Counted from the stretch's first letter, positions 20,701-27,782 are shown. The stretch: DNA of 64,000 bases from Ruminococcus sp. (GCA_017480485.1 JAFVAN010000001.1:1-64000), one strand, 5' to 3'. Notes: generated from the letters alone by a model not told the origin. Numbers and translations: made by a program.

Positions 20701-21165
20701 TTCAACTTCTCGGTATCCTTCTTCGACAAGGATGGCAATGCCCTCACGGGCGTTGCGGGCCTGACCACCGTCTTCAAGGACGTTGCAACAGGCAAGGTGG
20801 AACGAAGCAGGACCTATACCCTTGAGACCAACACCCAGTCCGTAAGCCTTGCCGACGGCAAGAGCGTTACCTTCACGGGCCTGCCCAAGGGCACGATGTA
20901 TTCCATCGTTGAAAACGGCGCCGCCGATTACAACACCACCATTGCCCCCACTGTGGGCGGGGTGCAGCAGGCGAACATCACCGGCAAGGCCGTGCCCAAG
21001 ACCGCACTTAACAGCAACACAAGCTACGCCTACACCAACGACCGCAGCTCCGACATCCCAACGGGAGCCAGCGTGCCCGCGGCCGCAGCTCTGGGCGGAG
21101 CAATAGCCCTCTCGGGAGCGCTGTTCCTGACCCGCAGGAAGCGCCGCCCCGCTACGGCAAACTAA
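11749..21165 (+). CDS. Giant cell-wall surface adhesin with Cna-B and BspA-like domains
   Basis: About 3138 residues from the ATG at 11749 (GAAAGG 10 nt upstream; signal peptide MRNQVKKLTNRILSAACALS). The first ~1350 residues are beta-rich adhesin-type sequence. Cna-B/SpaA-like domains begin near residues 1355, 1465 and 1578, each opening with F/L-x-K-x-D and closing with Y-x-L-x-E. Residues ~1860-2265 are DUF285/BspA-like repeats (MFxxCxSLxxxDLSxFDT). Further SpaA/DUF7601-like domains follow to ~3100. The C-terminus is a sorting-signal look-alike: DIPTGA, a hydrophobic helix, then RRKRRPATAN. Nucleotides ~17060-18620, coding the BspA block, are markedly AT-richer with different codon choice than both flanks. 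Isopeptide-stabilised adhesion to host or plant surface is inferred. Monocistronic, with promoter and terminator. Confidence 0.92.
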   Translation: MRNQVKKLTNRILSAACALSLFAGTYASMLPVSEAAATPQQEYAHTVTVFDIDIKQGADYYSTYYPEDPRPADPEDSSVTPGVVSFTNPDGSGVYVWEADAPTEGHKFVYNIKFSVSGEGATDQKPDDMDEDKYKEAREAVGEEFVKIRVPAHILKLNGQEHAGIAMNGMLPDELEMPVPNIEDIPYKLVDGEKVYSSDHDFVYKLDDKKDDDPSNDEYIIFNLNPVSAGVVYEFPVAYQTNFKTWEYQDIGASAPCFATLDLRTWPKNADPGVSTYTTYLDGSGEKPKTREIPVYIDTTAKIKDQNKSVSKSLMSAEAARSLTGLSGDAIQDNYLYTLWNISTDVQDVTQKYNFTLNDEPKDLTGTDADGKTHTVKGELVAINVGAGWTSVLTANTVTGLTSTSRRTDMVLTRYPINNDGENEGINSLENAARDAVYTAKNDSTGTVTPADGQDAATTKGSNASFRIEYKLPTLPPIEEKYTAVKYGLYNKGQNRVGGKNNITSFEMMKLSNDEPLPGLLYETGATAHAYGRTIDSLNALLGEMKVPATPDTAGNVIIDGGARKFIFDINNTSSFTRIRCDENGNEIDQEIVAITNFTPATEGKLTGDEILGIAAQDLADNFYGKKDLKYVFEDKDFTVSNIPTDATKAVTMPLDKDDYTITSLRYNYTARKASYDADKVEFSYVNELDPDQNNVLEFWVFVDDNTEPVLAATYNVCTGDSNIIRDDLVTSVTDSLVTFAEDSRITGYQVKTHNHYFLIELKTFPELKLLPSEKLSGLVTQVMDDKDMENKLAINNKANWSVFYDYTNIYSRNITGTDYIADIVRDSKISKEAIGEKSSIRGRDNKVYRSHNDTLNGHYEQAWKVSVSETADGVEVDGVLASNVPVVQQSGIFYDLLPAHSEVIPGSVNVYVDTNKDAINEKTASLPPTDFEIINSPEYDNYNGSGKKLLVIKINVPCQQNYVVSYVTVHTHEDLQDYGSLALNTVAYQTGNADIGGGYPDNGGNHAVSMSDYIIGLDPDNDGAKRFIYAEATQNILALFPTSSGIFKKVATSTSPTYGKSGTVHNGETYSYSIRMQNSSSTKARDIAILDSLENYRTVNGVRYNYGIDSDRGWNGTLVGVDLSGIENKFNQYIDADKVNHSTTKLEDIKLLLYVGDNKDDIVDLNGEAYSDTDARMYLLNKILGQDSKLEAALEKMAKQALEDLKNDPDFTMDEAEQTAFKENFKTAAKTKYDAVAEKWRVVDWRTLAPVDGRGDIDLEKVSGLIVYTGTHFVLGAGESLSFTVKMKTPDEVIVDNSPVDVASGKFLPPKITYNNIYRSFTSVPESVADTSEEGAVYYYTHYDYTQLNYNVTGDLNFYKKDAVTGEGVSGVQFNLSGISDYGTIYDETLYSASNGAVSFMDLERGTYKLIETVTDPDHVLDSTEKTVQVDPRGNVTIVTIDGVVVQDETTHDYSILNQPRYHGEFEFYKRDSYSKNGIAGATFMLTGISDHDTTYEGDTALYATSDASGRVSFGDIERGTYTLTEVSAPNGYVLPESRTFKVQGTGTKDVIFKILDNPAAENDGGEYSILNAPTRSMMLQKADSITGGVLKDGQFTITADPADAELNTAIENLADGPNNRWELQDGKRTQTIDNANTSNGCYDFTLLPKGKYTLTEDRAPSGYTKTTKTYTIEVKPNADGDLVVVLPTDMQYIKTANGGYAPADENDATYYRLTNDQEYTQGKTIIKSWIGGLQSAPKFPSLHLSSEKPEEKAKIATIWSKTDNGKTGLKLLIENHQSEITGFEMHELPEGITPTRTENPNLQIDQNTKKALDTGTDTSYEDETGIFYAWWDDNAKKVYWWSDADIIYMPKDCYAFFESIGNTGFTSVDLSKFDFSRVTTMRRMFSKCTSLKTVTFPEHIDTSSLIYMGHTEVNNSKGNYDGMFAGCSSLETIDLSGFDTENVITMEELFRGCSNLKSVNLTGLDTRNVVNMRLMFADLGKSLNSADYIDLDISSFSTEKLTNVTDMFTSATGIKKLSVGPNFKLNAVGQICDTSGGGIRFNHLKNLEEFNGSQYLECKKCTLLCGAFENVGENIKNNNLVLNLSGLSGENVTNLNNVFKNCGAKEINLQNFNTEKVDTGVSFFYGCKQLEKLTIGENFKLNGVALLGDWKNGSCIFGDTVKLKEFVGSQYLELRSATQLTSMFQSCGSDVENNQLVLDLSGMVANNATSTKAMFQSCGAKTINIGNLQTSQVTNMANMFNGCSVVTVYVDPTKWSTSGVTTSDDMFKNCSKIKGGAGTTYKGAGIIYAKVDGGSSDPGYFTDIADKPATSSNSQPAGSPAPAAVAKAGRSTIILPSAPSNTIVYGSSPAAETYKNFTFTSETDPKEIEDATPETVTVGKSFKFEYVTADGSKAEDVEMVSDTEYKVKETVTMTVITTYLDTDSKYYTVEQTYTYTEPVIATWTQVTNTAPAQWYCELSVQKADDEYYAWEDVVTDFNSSNDSNNTVYTVGAEDQPVITNTSKTAKVGDLKITKKVDGGSRVKDEYFWVKVTMYEADGTTPYTMKPFDENGVHYYKIKDGETVIIKSIPEGYKYTVEEPLNDTDHPMPAGYEYVSGNVTADSKGTITAATPMEETITNTVLTTGLTLTKETEYWRMKDGVLTTITEPTDEERTAWQNIGFSYTLTFEDLISGKVYPYTITGNGGITNGTFTASKTSPVTTVENITLKGGQTLTINGLPQGAKYSISEASFTPSDLITYEVSTTVTGGNPSTGDTYGVGPNTLTATADAVTYKNIKQSKRPETIDVTINKEWYTSDGEKVTWMKNDKGRVVKFIWDTQSGTYIPSDDGALITMLEGTNTVIPNNYPSYLKVYLGSALKYEVEGQQTLYFDVTTVYSLQSLQATSANSWSYTFTDLPKYGSMVLDGQTVQLPYVYFVTEDEPLGFESCNDEDEKTVIRSSLGNVECYLVNGDTRSFTLKNKAEETCDLTISKQVTGNLGNRQEDFNFSVSFFDKDGNALTGVAGLTTVFKDVATGKVERSRTYTLETNTQSVSLADGKSVTFTGLPKGTMYSIVENGAADYNTTIAPTVGGVQQANITGKAVPKTALNSNTSYAYTNDRSSDIPTGASVPAAAALGGAIALSGALFLTRRKRRPATAN
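17060..18620 (+). other. AT-rich, foreign-looking DUF285 segment within the adhesin gene
   Basis: Codons switch from GC-ending to A/T-ending (AAA, GAA, AAT, TTA, ATA) at about 17060 and switch back at about 18620, without breaking the frame. The segment coincides with the BspA/DUF285 repeat block. This pattern fits a domain acquired by recombination from a low-GC donor. Boundaries are by eye, within about 50 nt. Confidence 0.7.
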
Positions 21166-21170
21166 GACAC

Positions 21171-21209
21171 AAAAAACACCGCATCTCCTGCGAGGTGCGG
21201 TGTTTTATT
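21171..21209. terminator. Bidirectional terminator between adhesin and serpin genes
   Basis: aaaaaacaccgcatc / gatgcggtgtttt-type stem (acaccgca/tgcggtgt) with flanking A and T runs. It serves the convergent adhesin (+) and serpin (-) genes. Confidence 0.85.
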
Positions 21210-21221
21210 ATTCTGCTTTCG

Positions 21222-22754
21222 TCACGGCTCGTTGACAATGCCGATGAACAGGGGCTGGCCTGTGGCGCTGATGATCTCGAAGAGGAAGGGGCGGTCAAGG
21301 GTGAATTCAACTGTGCCGTCGGGCATGGCGGCTCCAGCCAGCTGCATTACCGTCAGGGATGAGGCGCGGCAGCCTTCCTCGTCGATGGTCACACGGGTGT
21401 CCTGCTCGGCGCCGGAGACATATATATTATCTACCTCTTCTGTCAGGGGGGAGAAATCGGAGGTTTTCGGGTCAAACAGGTCCGTGATGCCAAGTGCCTC
21501 CAGCCCCTCCCGAAGGTGGAGGCTCGAGGAAACATCGAACTTAGGCACCGAAAGCTTGACCTCGCAATGCTTGCGGTTCTTGTAGCCAAAGTTTTTCGAG
21601 AGCATAAAGGCTGTGGCCTCGCTGTCGGTGAGCAGGTCCTCGGGGCTCACGCCCTCGTCGGGGAGCAGCAGCCGCATGGAGCCGTTGTTCTCAAGGCCCA
21701 GCTCCACTGCCCCGAAGCTGTCGCCCCAGTAGTAGTCCATGTAGCTCCTACTGTTCATAAACTCCCGCTCTGCGTCGCCCTTGGGGCCGTGGAACACGGC
21801 GCTTTTCGTCAGCTCGGCAGAGAAACCGTCTATCCACTTGCCGCAGTAGTCAACAGTCGATGCCAAGGTAAGCACCGTCTCGGGGTCAAGCTTCATGTCC
21901 GAGATATAGTCATCCAGCAGTCCGCCCGTGCTGTCGCTTAGCCAGCTTTGGAAGGCTCTGGTGTAATCCTCGCTGGTGGTGTCTCCCGAGAAGGCCTCGG
22001 CAAAGTAATTCTCGGCCACAAGGGCAAGGGTGTCCCTGTTGTAGGCGCTGCCAAGCTTCTCGTTCATCCAGAGGGAGTTTGCCAGCAGGCACTTGGCCAT
22101 GCCGTCGTCCATGTAGTTTGCAAGCCAAAGGCCCCGAGCGCCGCTGCGCAGGTCCTCCATGTCCTCCAGACAGAGGGCATCAAGGAGCTGCTGCCTTGTG
22201 GCGCCGTCGGTGAGCTCAGCGGTCATAGACAGTGCCATATAGAGGCCCAGCGGCGAATACACGGCGTTTTCGCCCTCGCTGCCGCTGAGGAATACAGGAG
22301 CGCTGTTTTTGAAAAACTCGTTGTAGCCCTTGGCGTAACTATTGGCGTTCTTCCTCAGGCCGCTGACTGCCTCGCTCCACTCGGCGTAGGCCTTCTCATC
22401 AAATTCGTCCTCGGGGTAGCGGGGGATGGCGGGATATTCGGCCTTTGCCAGCTGGTAGGCCCCGAGGTCAACAGCAGGCTCCCGGGGTTCGCTTCCCTGA
22501 CTGCTGCCACTGCTCTCGGGTATCTCGGCAGAGGCTGCTGGCCCCTCGGAGGCTGCGGTCTTGGGCCTTTTCTCAAACAGCCCCGTCCGCGGCAGGATGA
22601 CCGCCGCCGCTATAACTGCGGCGCAGGCTGCTGCCGCTATCATCAGAAGTCGTCCGCGGCGGGGCTTGACCTCGATCTCGCTTTGTTCCAGCTCTGGGAT
22701 AAGCTCCTCGTCGGCCTCGCCGATGATGTCAAGTAAAATATCTTTGTTGCTCAT
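21222..22754 (-). CDS. Membrane-anchored serpin with anti-sigma-like N-terminus
   Basis: 510 residues from the ATG at 22754, which overlaps the sigma-factor stop by four bases (ATGA). Longer upstream frames are ruled out by that coupling. Residues 1-35 are cytoplasmic (DIIGEADEELIPELEQ, then PRRGR) and 36-54 form one membrane helix. A low-complexity stalk follows, then a full serpin fold (NAVYSPLGLYMALSM; strand 5A/helix motifs; C-terminal FTLDRPFLFEI and PLFIGIV). The reactive-loop region has TRVTIDEEGCRASSLTVMQL; P1 is uncertain and the hinge is less alanine-rich than in classical inhibitory serpins. Serpins trap serine or cysteine proteases by a large conformational change. Its genetic position is that of an anti-sigma factor, so it may sense attacking proteases. 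That role is inference. Confidence 0.9.
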   Translation of the reverse strand: MSNKDILLDIIGEADEELIPELEQSEIEVKPRRGRLLMIAAAACAAVIAAAVILPRTGLFEKRPKTAASEGPAASAEIPESSGSSQGSEPREPAVDLGAYQLAKAEYPAIPRYPEDEFDEKAYAEWSEAVSGLRKNANSYAKGYNEFFKNSAPVFLSGSEGENAVYSPLGLYMALSMTAELTDGATRQQLLDALCLEDMEDLRSGARGLWLANYMDDGMAKCLLANSLWMNEKLGSAYNRDTLALVAENYFAEAFSGDTTSEDYTRAFQSWLSDSTGGLLDDYISDMKLDPETVLTLASTVDYCGKWIDGFSAELTKSAVFHGPKGDAEREFMNSRSYMDYYWGDSFGAVELGLENNGSMRLLLPDEGVSPEDLLTDSEATAFMLSKNFGYKNRKHCEVKLSVPKFDVSSSLHLREGLEALGITDLFDPKTSDFSPLTEEVDNIYVSGAEQDTRVTIDEEGCRASSLTVMQLAGAAMPDGTVEFTLDRPFLFEIISATGQPLFIGIVNEP

Positions 22755-23302
22755 AATGCTACTCCTTCCTTGTCCAGACTTTCCTTCAGTTTGATCCGCA
22801 GGCGCGAGAGCTGCATTTTTACTGCGCCCTCGCTCATGCCGCAGCGTCGGGCCACCTCTGCCACAGGCAGCATATACCAGTAGCGCAGGAGAAATATCTT
22901 TCTGTTCTTCTCCGTCTGAGCCCGCAGGAAGGCGTTCAGGGCCTCCCGCAGGGCAAGCCTGTCCTCTATCTGCTGCTCCTCGCCGATGCACTCGGAAAGC
23001 TCCTCGAGGCAGAGGGCAGTCTGGCCGCCGCCCTGCTTCCCTGATCTCATCTGCCGCCATTTGTCGATGGCCAGATTTCGGCAGAGCCTTCCAAGGAAAA
23101 CTCCAAGCCTTCGGGGGCGCTCCGGAGGGATGGACTCCCAGGCCCGGGCCCAGGTGTCGTTCAAACACTCCTCGGTGTCCTCCTTGGAATGCAGGATATT
23201 CTCGGCGATGGTGCCGCAGTAGGCGCCATATTTTTCGCGGCTCTCGCCAATGGCCCGCTGGTCCCGCTGCCAGTAAAGGCCGATTATTTTTTCATCATCC
23301 AT
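22751..23302 (-). CDS. ECF-type RNA polymerase sigma factor
   Basis: 183 residues with region 2 (ILHSKEDTEECLNDTWARAW, LGRLCRNLAIDKWR) and region 4 (LPVAEVARRCGMSEGAVKMQ), joined by a short variable linker. This is the two-domain layout of extracytoplasmic-function sigma factors. The last codons overlap the start of the serpin gene, so translation is coupled and the serpin is the probable regulator. No clear ECF promoter (AAC-N16-17-CGTC) could be found upstream, so autoregulation is not shown. Confidence 0.92.
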   Translation of the reverse strand: MDDEKIIGLYWQRDQRAIGESREKYGAYCGTIAENILHSKEDTEECLNDTWARAWESIPPERPRRLGVFLGRLCRNLAIDKWRQMRSGKQGGGQTALCLEELSECIGEEQQIEDRLALREALNAFLRAQTEKNRKIFLLRYWYMLPVAEVARRCGMSEGAVKMQLSRLRIKLKESLDKEGVAL

Positions 23303-23408
23303 GCTGCTCCGCCTCCCTTCAAAGCTCGGGCCGTGCTTCGACCGCCTTCACTAATATAGACGAAAGCTGCCCGCCGCAGGTAACGGCGAGCAGTTAAAAT
23401 TTACGAAA

Positions 23409-24407
23409 TTATTTTTTTCCAAGCTTGCTGAGCTCCGAAACTACGGGCGAGAGCACGCCGCCGATGGCGAAGATCACCCAGCTCCAGCCCCATTTGTCGG
23501 TGATGAAGCTTACGCCAAGGAACACCGCGACCACCAGCAGCCAGTAGATGAGCATGACGTTTGCACTGCCGCTCCGGCGCTTCTGCTCCTGCTTCTTTTC
23601 ACGGGCGTAGTCGCCCTCCTCCAGAAGCTTGTCAAAGCCCGACTTCCTGATGCCCGCCTTGGTCATCATAAACACGCCGATGGCTACAAAGAGCATCATC
23701 CCGCAAACGCCGATCATGGAAAGAAGCTCCTCGCCGTTCTTGCCAAAGCCGCTTGCCTCCTCGCTTATCACGCCCATAATAATGGCAGCGGCAACGCCGA
23801 TGATGCAGAGCACAACGCCCAGAGCAATACTCCTGTTGAAGTTGGACATAAAGGCCTCGCGGCGCTCTCTCACGGCGCCCTCAACGCCATAGACGGTGTC
23901 GATGGGCTCCCTGTCAAGGAAGCTGTACTTCTCTGTGAGGGTGCTGTTCTTTATGAAGATAGCCACGGCACCCGCAATGATGCAGAGCATAACGGCGGCG
24001 CCTATGCCCGCAAGAACATCGGTGCCCGCGATATCTCCCAGCACGCCCAGCACGATCATGGGGATGATGGAGAAAATGCAAAGGAATACACCGACGGCAA
24101 CAGAGCCTGCAAGGCGGCCGTTCTTTTCAAGAAAATCGTTGGCGTCCTCAAGGGTCACGCGGCGCAGCTCCTCACCGCTCTCCTCAGCGGGGGCAAAGTC
24201 GGCAGCCTCCAGCTCGTCTTTTAAAAGGTAGTCGGTGCTCACGCCGAAGATCTCGCTGAGGGCGATTATCTTATTGATATCCGGCACCGACTGGGCGCCC
24301 TCCCATTTGGAGACCGACTGGCGGCTCACGTTCATCTTCTCTGCCAGCTCCTCCTGTGAGAGGCCGCTGCGCTTTCTGAGGTCTATCAGCTTGTCTGCAA
24401 ATATCAT
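23409..24407 (-). CDS. XRE-family regulator with C-terminal membrane domain
   Basis: 332 residues. Residues 1-65 are a Cro/CI helix-turn-helix (LSQEELAEKMNVSRQSVSKW, then VSTDYLL). The remainder carries at least five hydrophobic segments (near 100-125, 130-152, 195-218, 230-250, 285-325). Such HTH-plus-membrane proteins are common in Clostridia and may tether a repressor to the membrane; the ligand is unknown. A possible extended -10 (TGCTATACT, 24461-24453) precedes it. It stands alone between the sigma-serpin pair and valS. Confidence 0.88.
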   Translation of the reverse strand: MIFADKLIDLRKRSGLSQEELAEKMNVSRQSVSKWEGAQSVPDINKIIALSEIFGVSTDYLLKDELEAADFAPAEESGEELRRVTLEDANDFLEKNGRLAGSVAVGVFLCIFSIIPMIVLGVLGDIAGTDVLAGIGAAVMLCIIAGAVAIFIKNSTLTEKYSFLDREPIDTVYGVEGAVRERREAFMSNFNRSIALGVVLCIIGVAAAIIMGVISEEASGFGKNGEELLSMIGVCGMMLFVAIGVFMMTKAGIRKSGFDKLLEEGDYAREKKQEQKRRSGSANVMLIYWLLVVAVFLGVSFITDKWGWSWVIFAIGGVLSPVVSELSKLGKK

Positions 24408-24675
24408 ATATCATTATCCTTTCCTTCGGGCCTTGCCCGTTTCTGTGATCTAAGTATAGCATTTTTTGCAGGTGCCTTCCACCAACCGCGCTTTTCAATT
24501 TGTCAACCGGCGGTTGCGCTTGGTTGCGAAAGGCGCATTTTCGGGCTGCGGCGGCTCTCCCCGCCCCTTTTCTATAATTTTATCACATTCGCAGACTTTT
24601 GTAAACAGTTTTGCCCCAAAAACAAAAAAGGATATCCCGCTCGGCAGGGATATCCTTTTCATTCATATCATAGTA
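24408..24675. other. Intergenic region upstream of the XRE gene
   Basis: No gene. It holds the possible extended -10 of the XRE gene, a GC-rich stretch (ggctgcggcggctctccccgcccc) and, at 24624-24659, the valS terminator. Confidence 0.5.
24624..24659 (-). terminator. valS terminator
   Basis: AAAAAGGATATCCC / GGGATATCCTTTT stem with A and T runs on both sides, 16 nt beyond the valS stop. Member of the GGATATCC terminator family. Confidence 0.85.
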
Positions 24676-27300
24676 TCACTTTTTCAGCGCCGCGATGGAC
24701 TCCTCGATCTTCGCCATCTTCTCCTGAGCCTTTGCAAGCTTCTGCTTCTGGGCCTCGATGAGCTGGGCGGGAGCCTTGGCTATGAAGCCCTGATTGTTAA
24801 GCTTCGAGGACAGGAAGTCGATGTCCTTCTGAGCCGCCTGCTTTTCCTTGTCAAGGCGGGCCAGTTCCTTCTCAACGTCAATGATGTCCGAGAGAGGGAT
24901 GAAGATGCGGGCCGCGTCGGTGACTACCGTTACGGTGTCGGGGATGTCCCACTTGGCGGCAATGTCCACCTCGGAGGCCGATGCCAGCCTCTCAAAGAAC
25001 ATCCGTCCTGCCTCAAAGACCTGAGGCTCCGCAGTCTCGATGTAAAGCTTGGCCTTTACGGAGGGCGCAACGTTCATGTCCGAGCGGGTGGCGCGGATGG
25101 CCTTGATGGCCGAGATGATCTTCTCGAAGCGGGCCTCGTCCTCGGCAAAGCTGAGAGTCGGGTCGTAAACAGGGAACTCGCTTACGATGATGGCCGAGCC
25201 GTCGTTCACCAGCGCCTGCCAGATCTCCTCGGTGATATATGGCATAAAGGGGTGCAGGAGCTTCAGCATACCCTTCATTACCCAAACGAGGACCGTCTGG
25301 GCCGCGGCAGCGGTCTCGCCGCCCGCATTTATCCTTGGCTTGGTGAGCTCAATGTACCAGTCGCAGTAAACATCCCAGATGAAATCGTAGAGCTTCTGCA
25401 CCGCAACGCCCAGCTCGAAGGCCTCGAGGTTGGTGTTTATCTCTCCCGCAAGGGTGTTGAACTTGGAAACGATCCACTTGTCCTCGGCTGTCATGTTCTC
25501 GGGCAGGCTGTCGGCCTTGAAGCCGTCGGGAAGGTTCATCATGATGTATCTTGCGGCGTTCCAAACCTTGTTTGCAAAGTTTCTGCTGGCCTTTACCTTG
25601 TCCTCGATAAAGCGCATATCGTTGCCCGGGGCGTTGCCCGTTGCAAGCATGAAGCGCAGGGCGTCGGCGCCGTACTGGTCGATTATTACCAGCGGGTCGA
25701 TGCCGTTGCCGAGGCTCTTGGACATCTTCAAGCCGTTGGCATCTCTTACAAGTCCGTGTATCAGAACGGTCTTGAAGGGCGGCTTACCCATGTTCTCGAT
25801 GCCAGAGAACATCATCCTTATTACCCAGAAGAAAATGATGTCGTAGCCCGTAACAAGGGTGTCGGTGGGATAGAAGTATTTCAGATCCTCGGCCTCGGTG
25901 TCGGGCCAGCCGAGGGTGGAGAAGGGCCAAAGAGCCGAAGAGAACCAGGTGTCGAGGGTGTCGGGGTCCTGCCTCATGGGCCTGCCGCACTTGGGGCAAA
26001 TGGCGGTCTCGTCCTTAGTTACCACCATCTCGCCGCAGTCGTCGCAGTAGAAGGCGGGTATCCTGTGGCCCCACCAGATCTGGCGGCTGATGCACCAGTC
26101 GCGGATGTTCTCCAGCCAGTGGAAATATATCTTGTCGAAGCGCTCGGGGATGAACTTGGTCTCGCCGTTCTTTACGGCGTCGATGGCGGGCTGTGCCAGC
26201 GGTGCCATCTTAACGAACCACTGTGTAGAAACTCTGGGCTCTACGGTAGAGCCGCAGCGGTAGCAGGTGCCAACGTTGTGAGCGTGGTCCTCGGTCTCTA
26301 CCAGATAGCCGCCCTTTTCAAGGTCCTCAACTATCTTCTTCCTTGCCTCGTAGCGGTCCATGCCCGCGTAGGCGGGATAGTCCTCGGTTATCCTTGCGTC
26401 CTCAGTGAGAACGGTTATCATCTCGAGGCCGTGCCTCTTGCCTACCTCGAAGTCGTTGGGGTCGTGGGCGGGGGTGATCTTAACAACGCCCGTGCCGAAC
26501 TCCATGTCAACGTAGCTGTCGGCAACAACGGGTATCTCGCGGCCCACCAGCGGCAGGATAAGGGTCTTGCCTACGGCGTCCTTGTAGCGCTCGTCCTCGG
26601 GGTTTACTGCAACGGCGGTATCTCCCAGCAGGGTCTCGGGGCGGGTGGTGGCCAGCTCAAGATAGCCCGAGCCGTCCTTGAAGGGATATCTCAGGTGCCA
26701 GAAATGGCCCGCCTGCTCCTCAAAGGTTACCTCTGCATCAGAGAGGGAGGTGCGGCACTTGGGGCACCAGTTGATGATTCGCTCGCCGCGGTAGATGAGG
26801 CCCTTTTCGTAGTATTTTACAAAGACCTCCTTAACTGCCCGTGAGCAGCCCTCGTCCATTGTGAAGCGCTCGCGGTCCCAGTCGCAGGAGGAGCCCAGCT
26901 TTTTCAGCTGCTCAACTATCCTGCCGCCGTACTGGGCCTTCCACTCCCAAGCCCGCTTCATAAAGCCCTCGCGGCCCAGCTGCTCCTTGGTGATGCCCTC
27001 CTTGCGCATGGCCTCGACTATCTTGGCCTCGGTGGCAATGGCGGCGTGGTCGGTGCCGGGCAGCCACAGGGTAGCGTAGCCGCTCATTCTCTTGTATCTG
27101 ATGAGTATATCCTGTAAGGTCTCGTCAAGGGCGTGGCCCATGTGGAGCTGCCCCGTTATGTTTGGGGGCGGGATAACGATGGTGTAGGGCTTTTTCTTCG
27201 AGTCGATCTCGGCGTGGAAGTATTTGCCCTCCTCCCAGAATTTATATATTTTGTCCTCGGTCTGCGAGGGGTCGTAAAGCTTTGGAAGCTCGTTAGTCAT
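24676..27300 (-). CDS. valS: Valine--tRNA ligase
   Basis: 874 residues from the ATG at 27300; longer in-frame starts run into the leader and lack a ribosome site. This class I synthetase charges tRNA-Val. Visible are HMGH (53-56) in the Rossmann fold, the CP1 editing domain (TTRPETLLGDTAVAV; DPNDFEVGKRHGLE), Cys pairs of the zinc region (CPKC, CDDC), the KMSKS loop (GLKMSKSLGNGIDP), the anticodon-binding domain and a C-terminal coiled coil (KELARLDKEKQAAQKDIDFL). Length fits bacterial ValRS. No T-box (GGTGGNACC) is found in the ~135-nt leader, unlike many Firmicutes valS genes. Confidence 0.97.
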   Translation of the reverse strand: MTNELPKLYDPSQTEDKIYKFWEEGKYFHAEIDSKKKPYTIVIPPPNITGQLHMGHALDETLQDILIRYKRMSGYATLWLPGTDHAAIATEAKIVEAMRKEGITKEQLGREGFMKRAWEWKAQYGGRIVEQLKKLGSSCDWDRERFTMDEGCSRAVKEVFVKYYEKGLIYRGERIINWCPKCRTSLSDAEVTFEEQAGHFWHLRYPFKDGSGYLELATTRPETLLGDTAVAVNPEDERYKDAVGKTLILPLVGREIPVVADSYVDMEFGTGVVKITPAHDPNDFEVGKRHGLEMITVLTEDARITEDYPAYAGMDRYEARKKIVEDLEKGGYLVETEDHAHNVGTCYRCGSTVEPRVSTQWFVKMAPLAQPAIDAVKNGETKFIPERFDKIYFHWLENIRDWCISRQIWWGHRIPAFYCDDCGEMVVTKDETAICPKCGRPMRQDPDTLDTWFSSALWPFSTLGWPDTEAEDLKYFYPTDTLVTGYDIIFFWVIRMMFSGIENMGKPPFKTVLIHGLVRDANGLKMSKSLGNGIDPLVIIDQYGADALRFMLATGNAPGNDMRFIEDKVKASRNFANKVWNAARYIMMNLPDGFKADSLPENMTAEDKWIVSKFNTLAGEINTNLEAFELGVAVQKLYDFIWDVYCDWYIELTKPRINAGGETAAAAQTVLVWVMKGMLKLLHPFMPYITEEIWQALVNDGSAIIVSEFPVYDPTLSFAEDEARFEKIISAIKAIRATRSDMNVAPSVKAKLYIETAEPQVFEAGRMFFERLASASEVDIAAKWDIPDTVTVVTDAARIFIPLSDIIDVEKELARLDKEKQAAQKDIDFLSSKLNNQGFIAKAPAQLIEAQKQKLAKAQEKMAKIEESIAALKK

Positions 27301-27441
27301 TTTTATCTTTCCTTTCGTGAGTTTATTGTTGCTTAAATGCCCTTTGCGGGCCTGCTCACTCGCAGGAAAAGCCCGAAGGCCCTGCCGCATCTGTTGCAAA
27401 ACATCATAGCTGTGCGCCTCTCTTATAAAACATATATAATT

Positions 27442-27470
27442 ATTATCGCATATTTCTTCTTTAATGTCAA
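27442..27470 (-). promoter_or_regulatory. valS promoter
   Basis: Minus strand TTGACA (27470-27465), 17 nt, GATAAT (27447-27442). The leader to the ATG is about 135 nt and contains a modest hairpin (cctgctcactcgcagg region, 27350-27366). Confidence 0.7.
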
Positions 27471-27512
27471 GTTTTTTTGAGGCAAATACTCGGAAATCAA
27501 CTTTTGATTTCC

Positions 27513-27617
27513 AGAAGTTAGAGGTTAGACATGGTGCGCCTTCGGCGTTTATTTTAAAATTTTGTCCGCTTTGCGGACACCTTCTCTAACCTCTAACATC
27601 TAATTTCTAACCTCTCG
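27513..27617. repeat. Heptamer-bounded small element, copy 1
   Basis: Left end: tandem 7-mers of the type TTAGAGG/TTAGAAG. An inward hairpin with ggtgcgccttcggcg follows, then an AT spacer, a second hairpin (gtccgctttgcggac, then acc) and an inverted array of CCTCTAA-type 7-mers to 27617. It is flanked on both sides by a ggaaatcaa/ttgatttcc palindrome and by an imperfect direct repeat (ggcaaatac..ggaaatc at 27481 and 27650). It has the same architecture as 34421-34603, 51703-51991 and 52686-52810. Confidence 0.7.
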
Positions 27618-27782
27618 GAAATTAATTTTATAAAAATTGATTTCCGTGGGCAAATACAAGGAAATCCGTTTTCATTTTTTGTCTATGCAATTTTGCCGCT
27701 CTGCGGCATATTGAACTCCGCGAACCAAATATAAAATGTTGCCAAATTCATGCTCCACACAACTGTCTCGTGTGACTTAATA

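Noticed and set aside
22755..23168. Extended start for the serpin inside the sigma gene
   Set aside because: The ATG at 22754 overlaps the sigma stop and begins a coherent head-helix-serpin protein; the upstream extension is the sigma gene in another frame.
23303..23408. ECF-type autoregulated promoter upstream of the sigma-serpin operon
   Set aside because: CGTC is present but the AAC -35 element at the right distance is not.
27301..27441. T-box riboswitch in the valS leader
   Set aside because: No GGTGGNACCGCG-like antiterminator sequence or specifier stem could be found; only a small hairpin.
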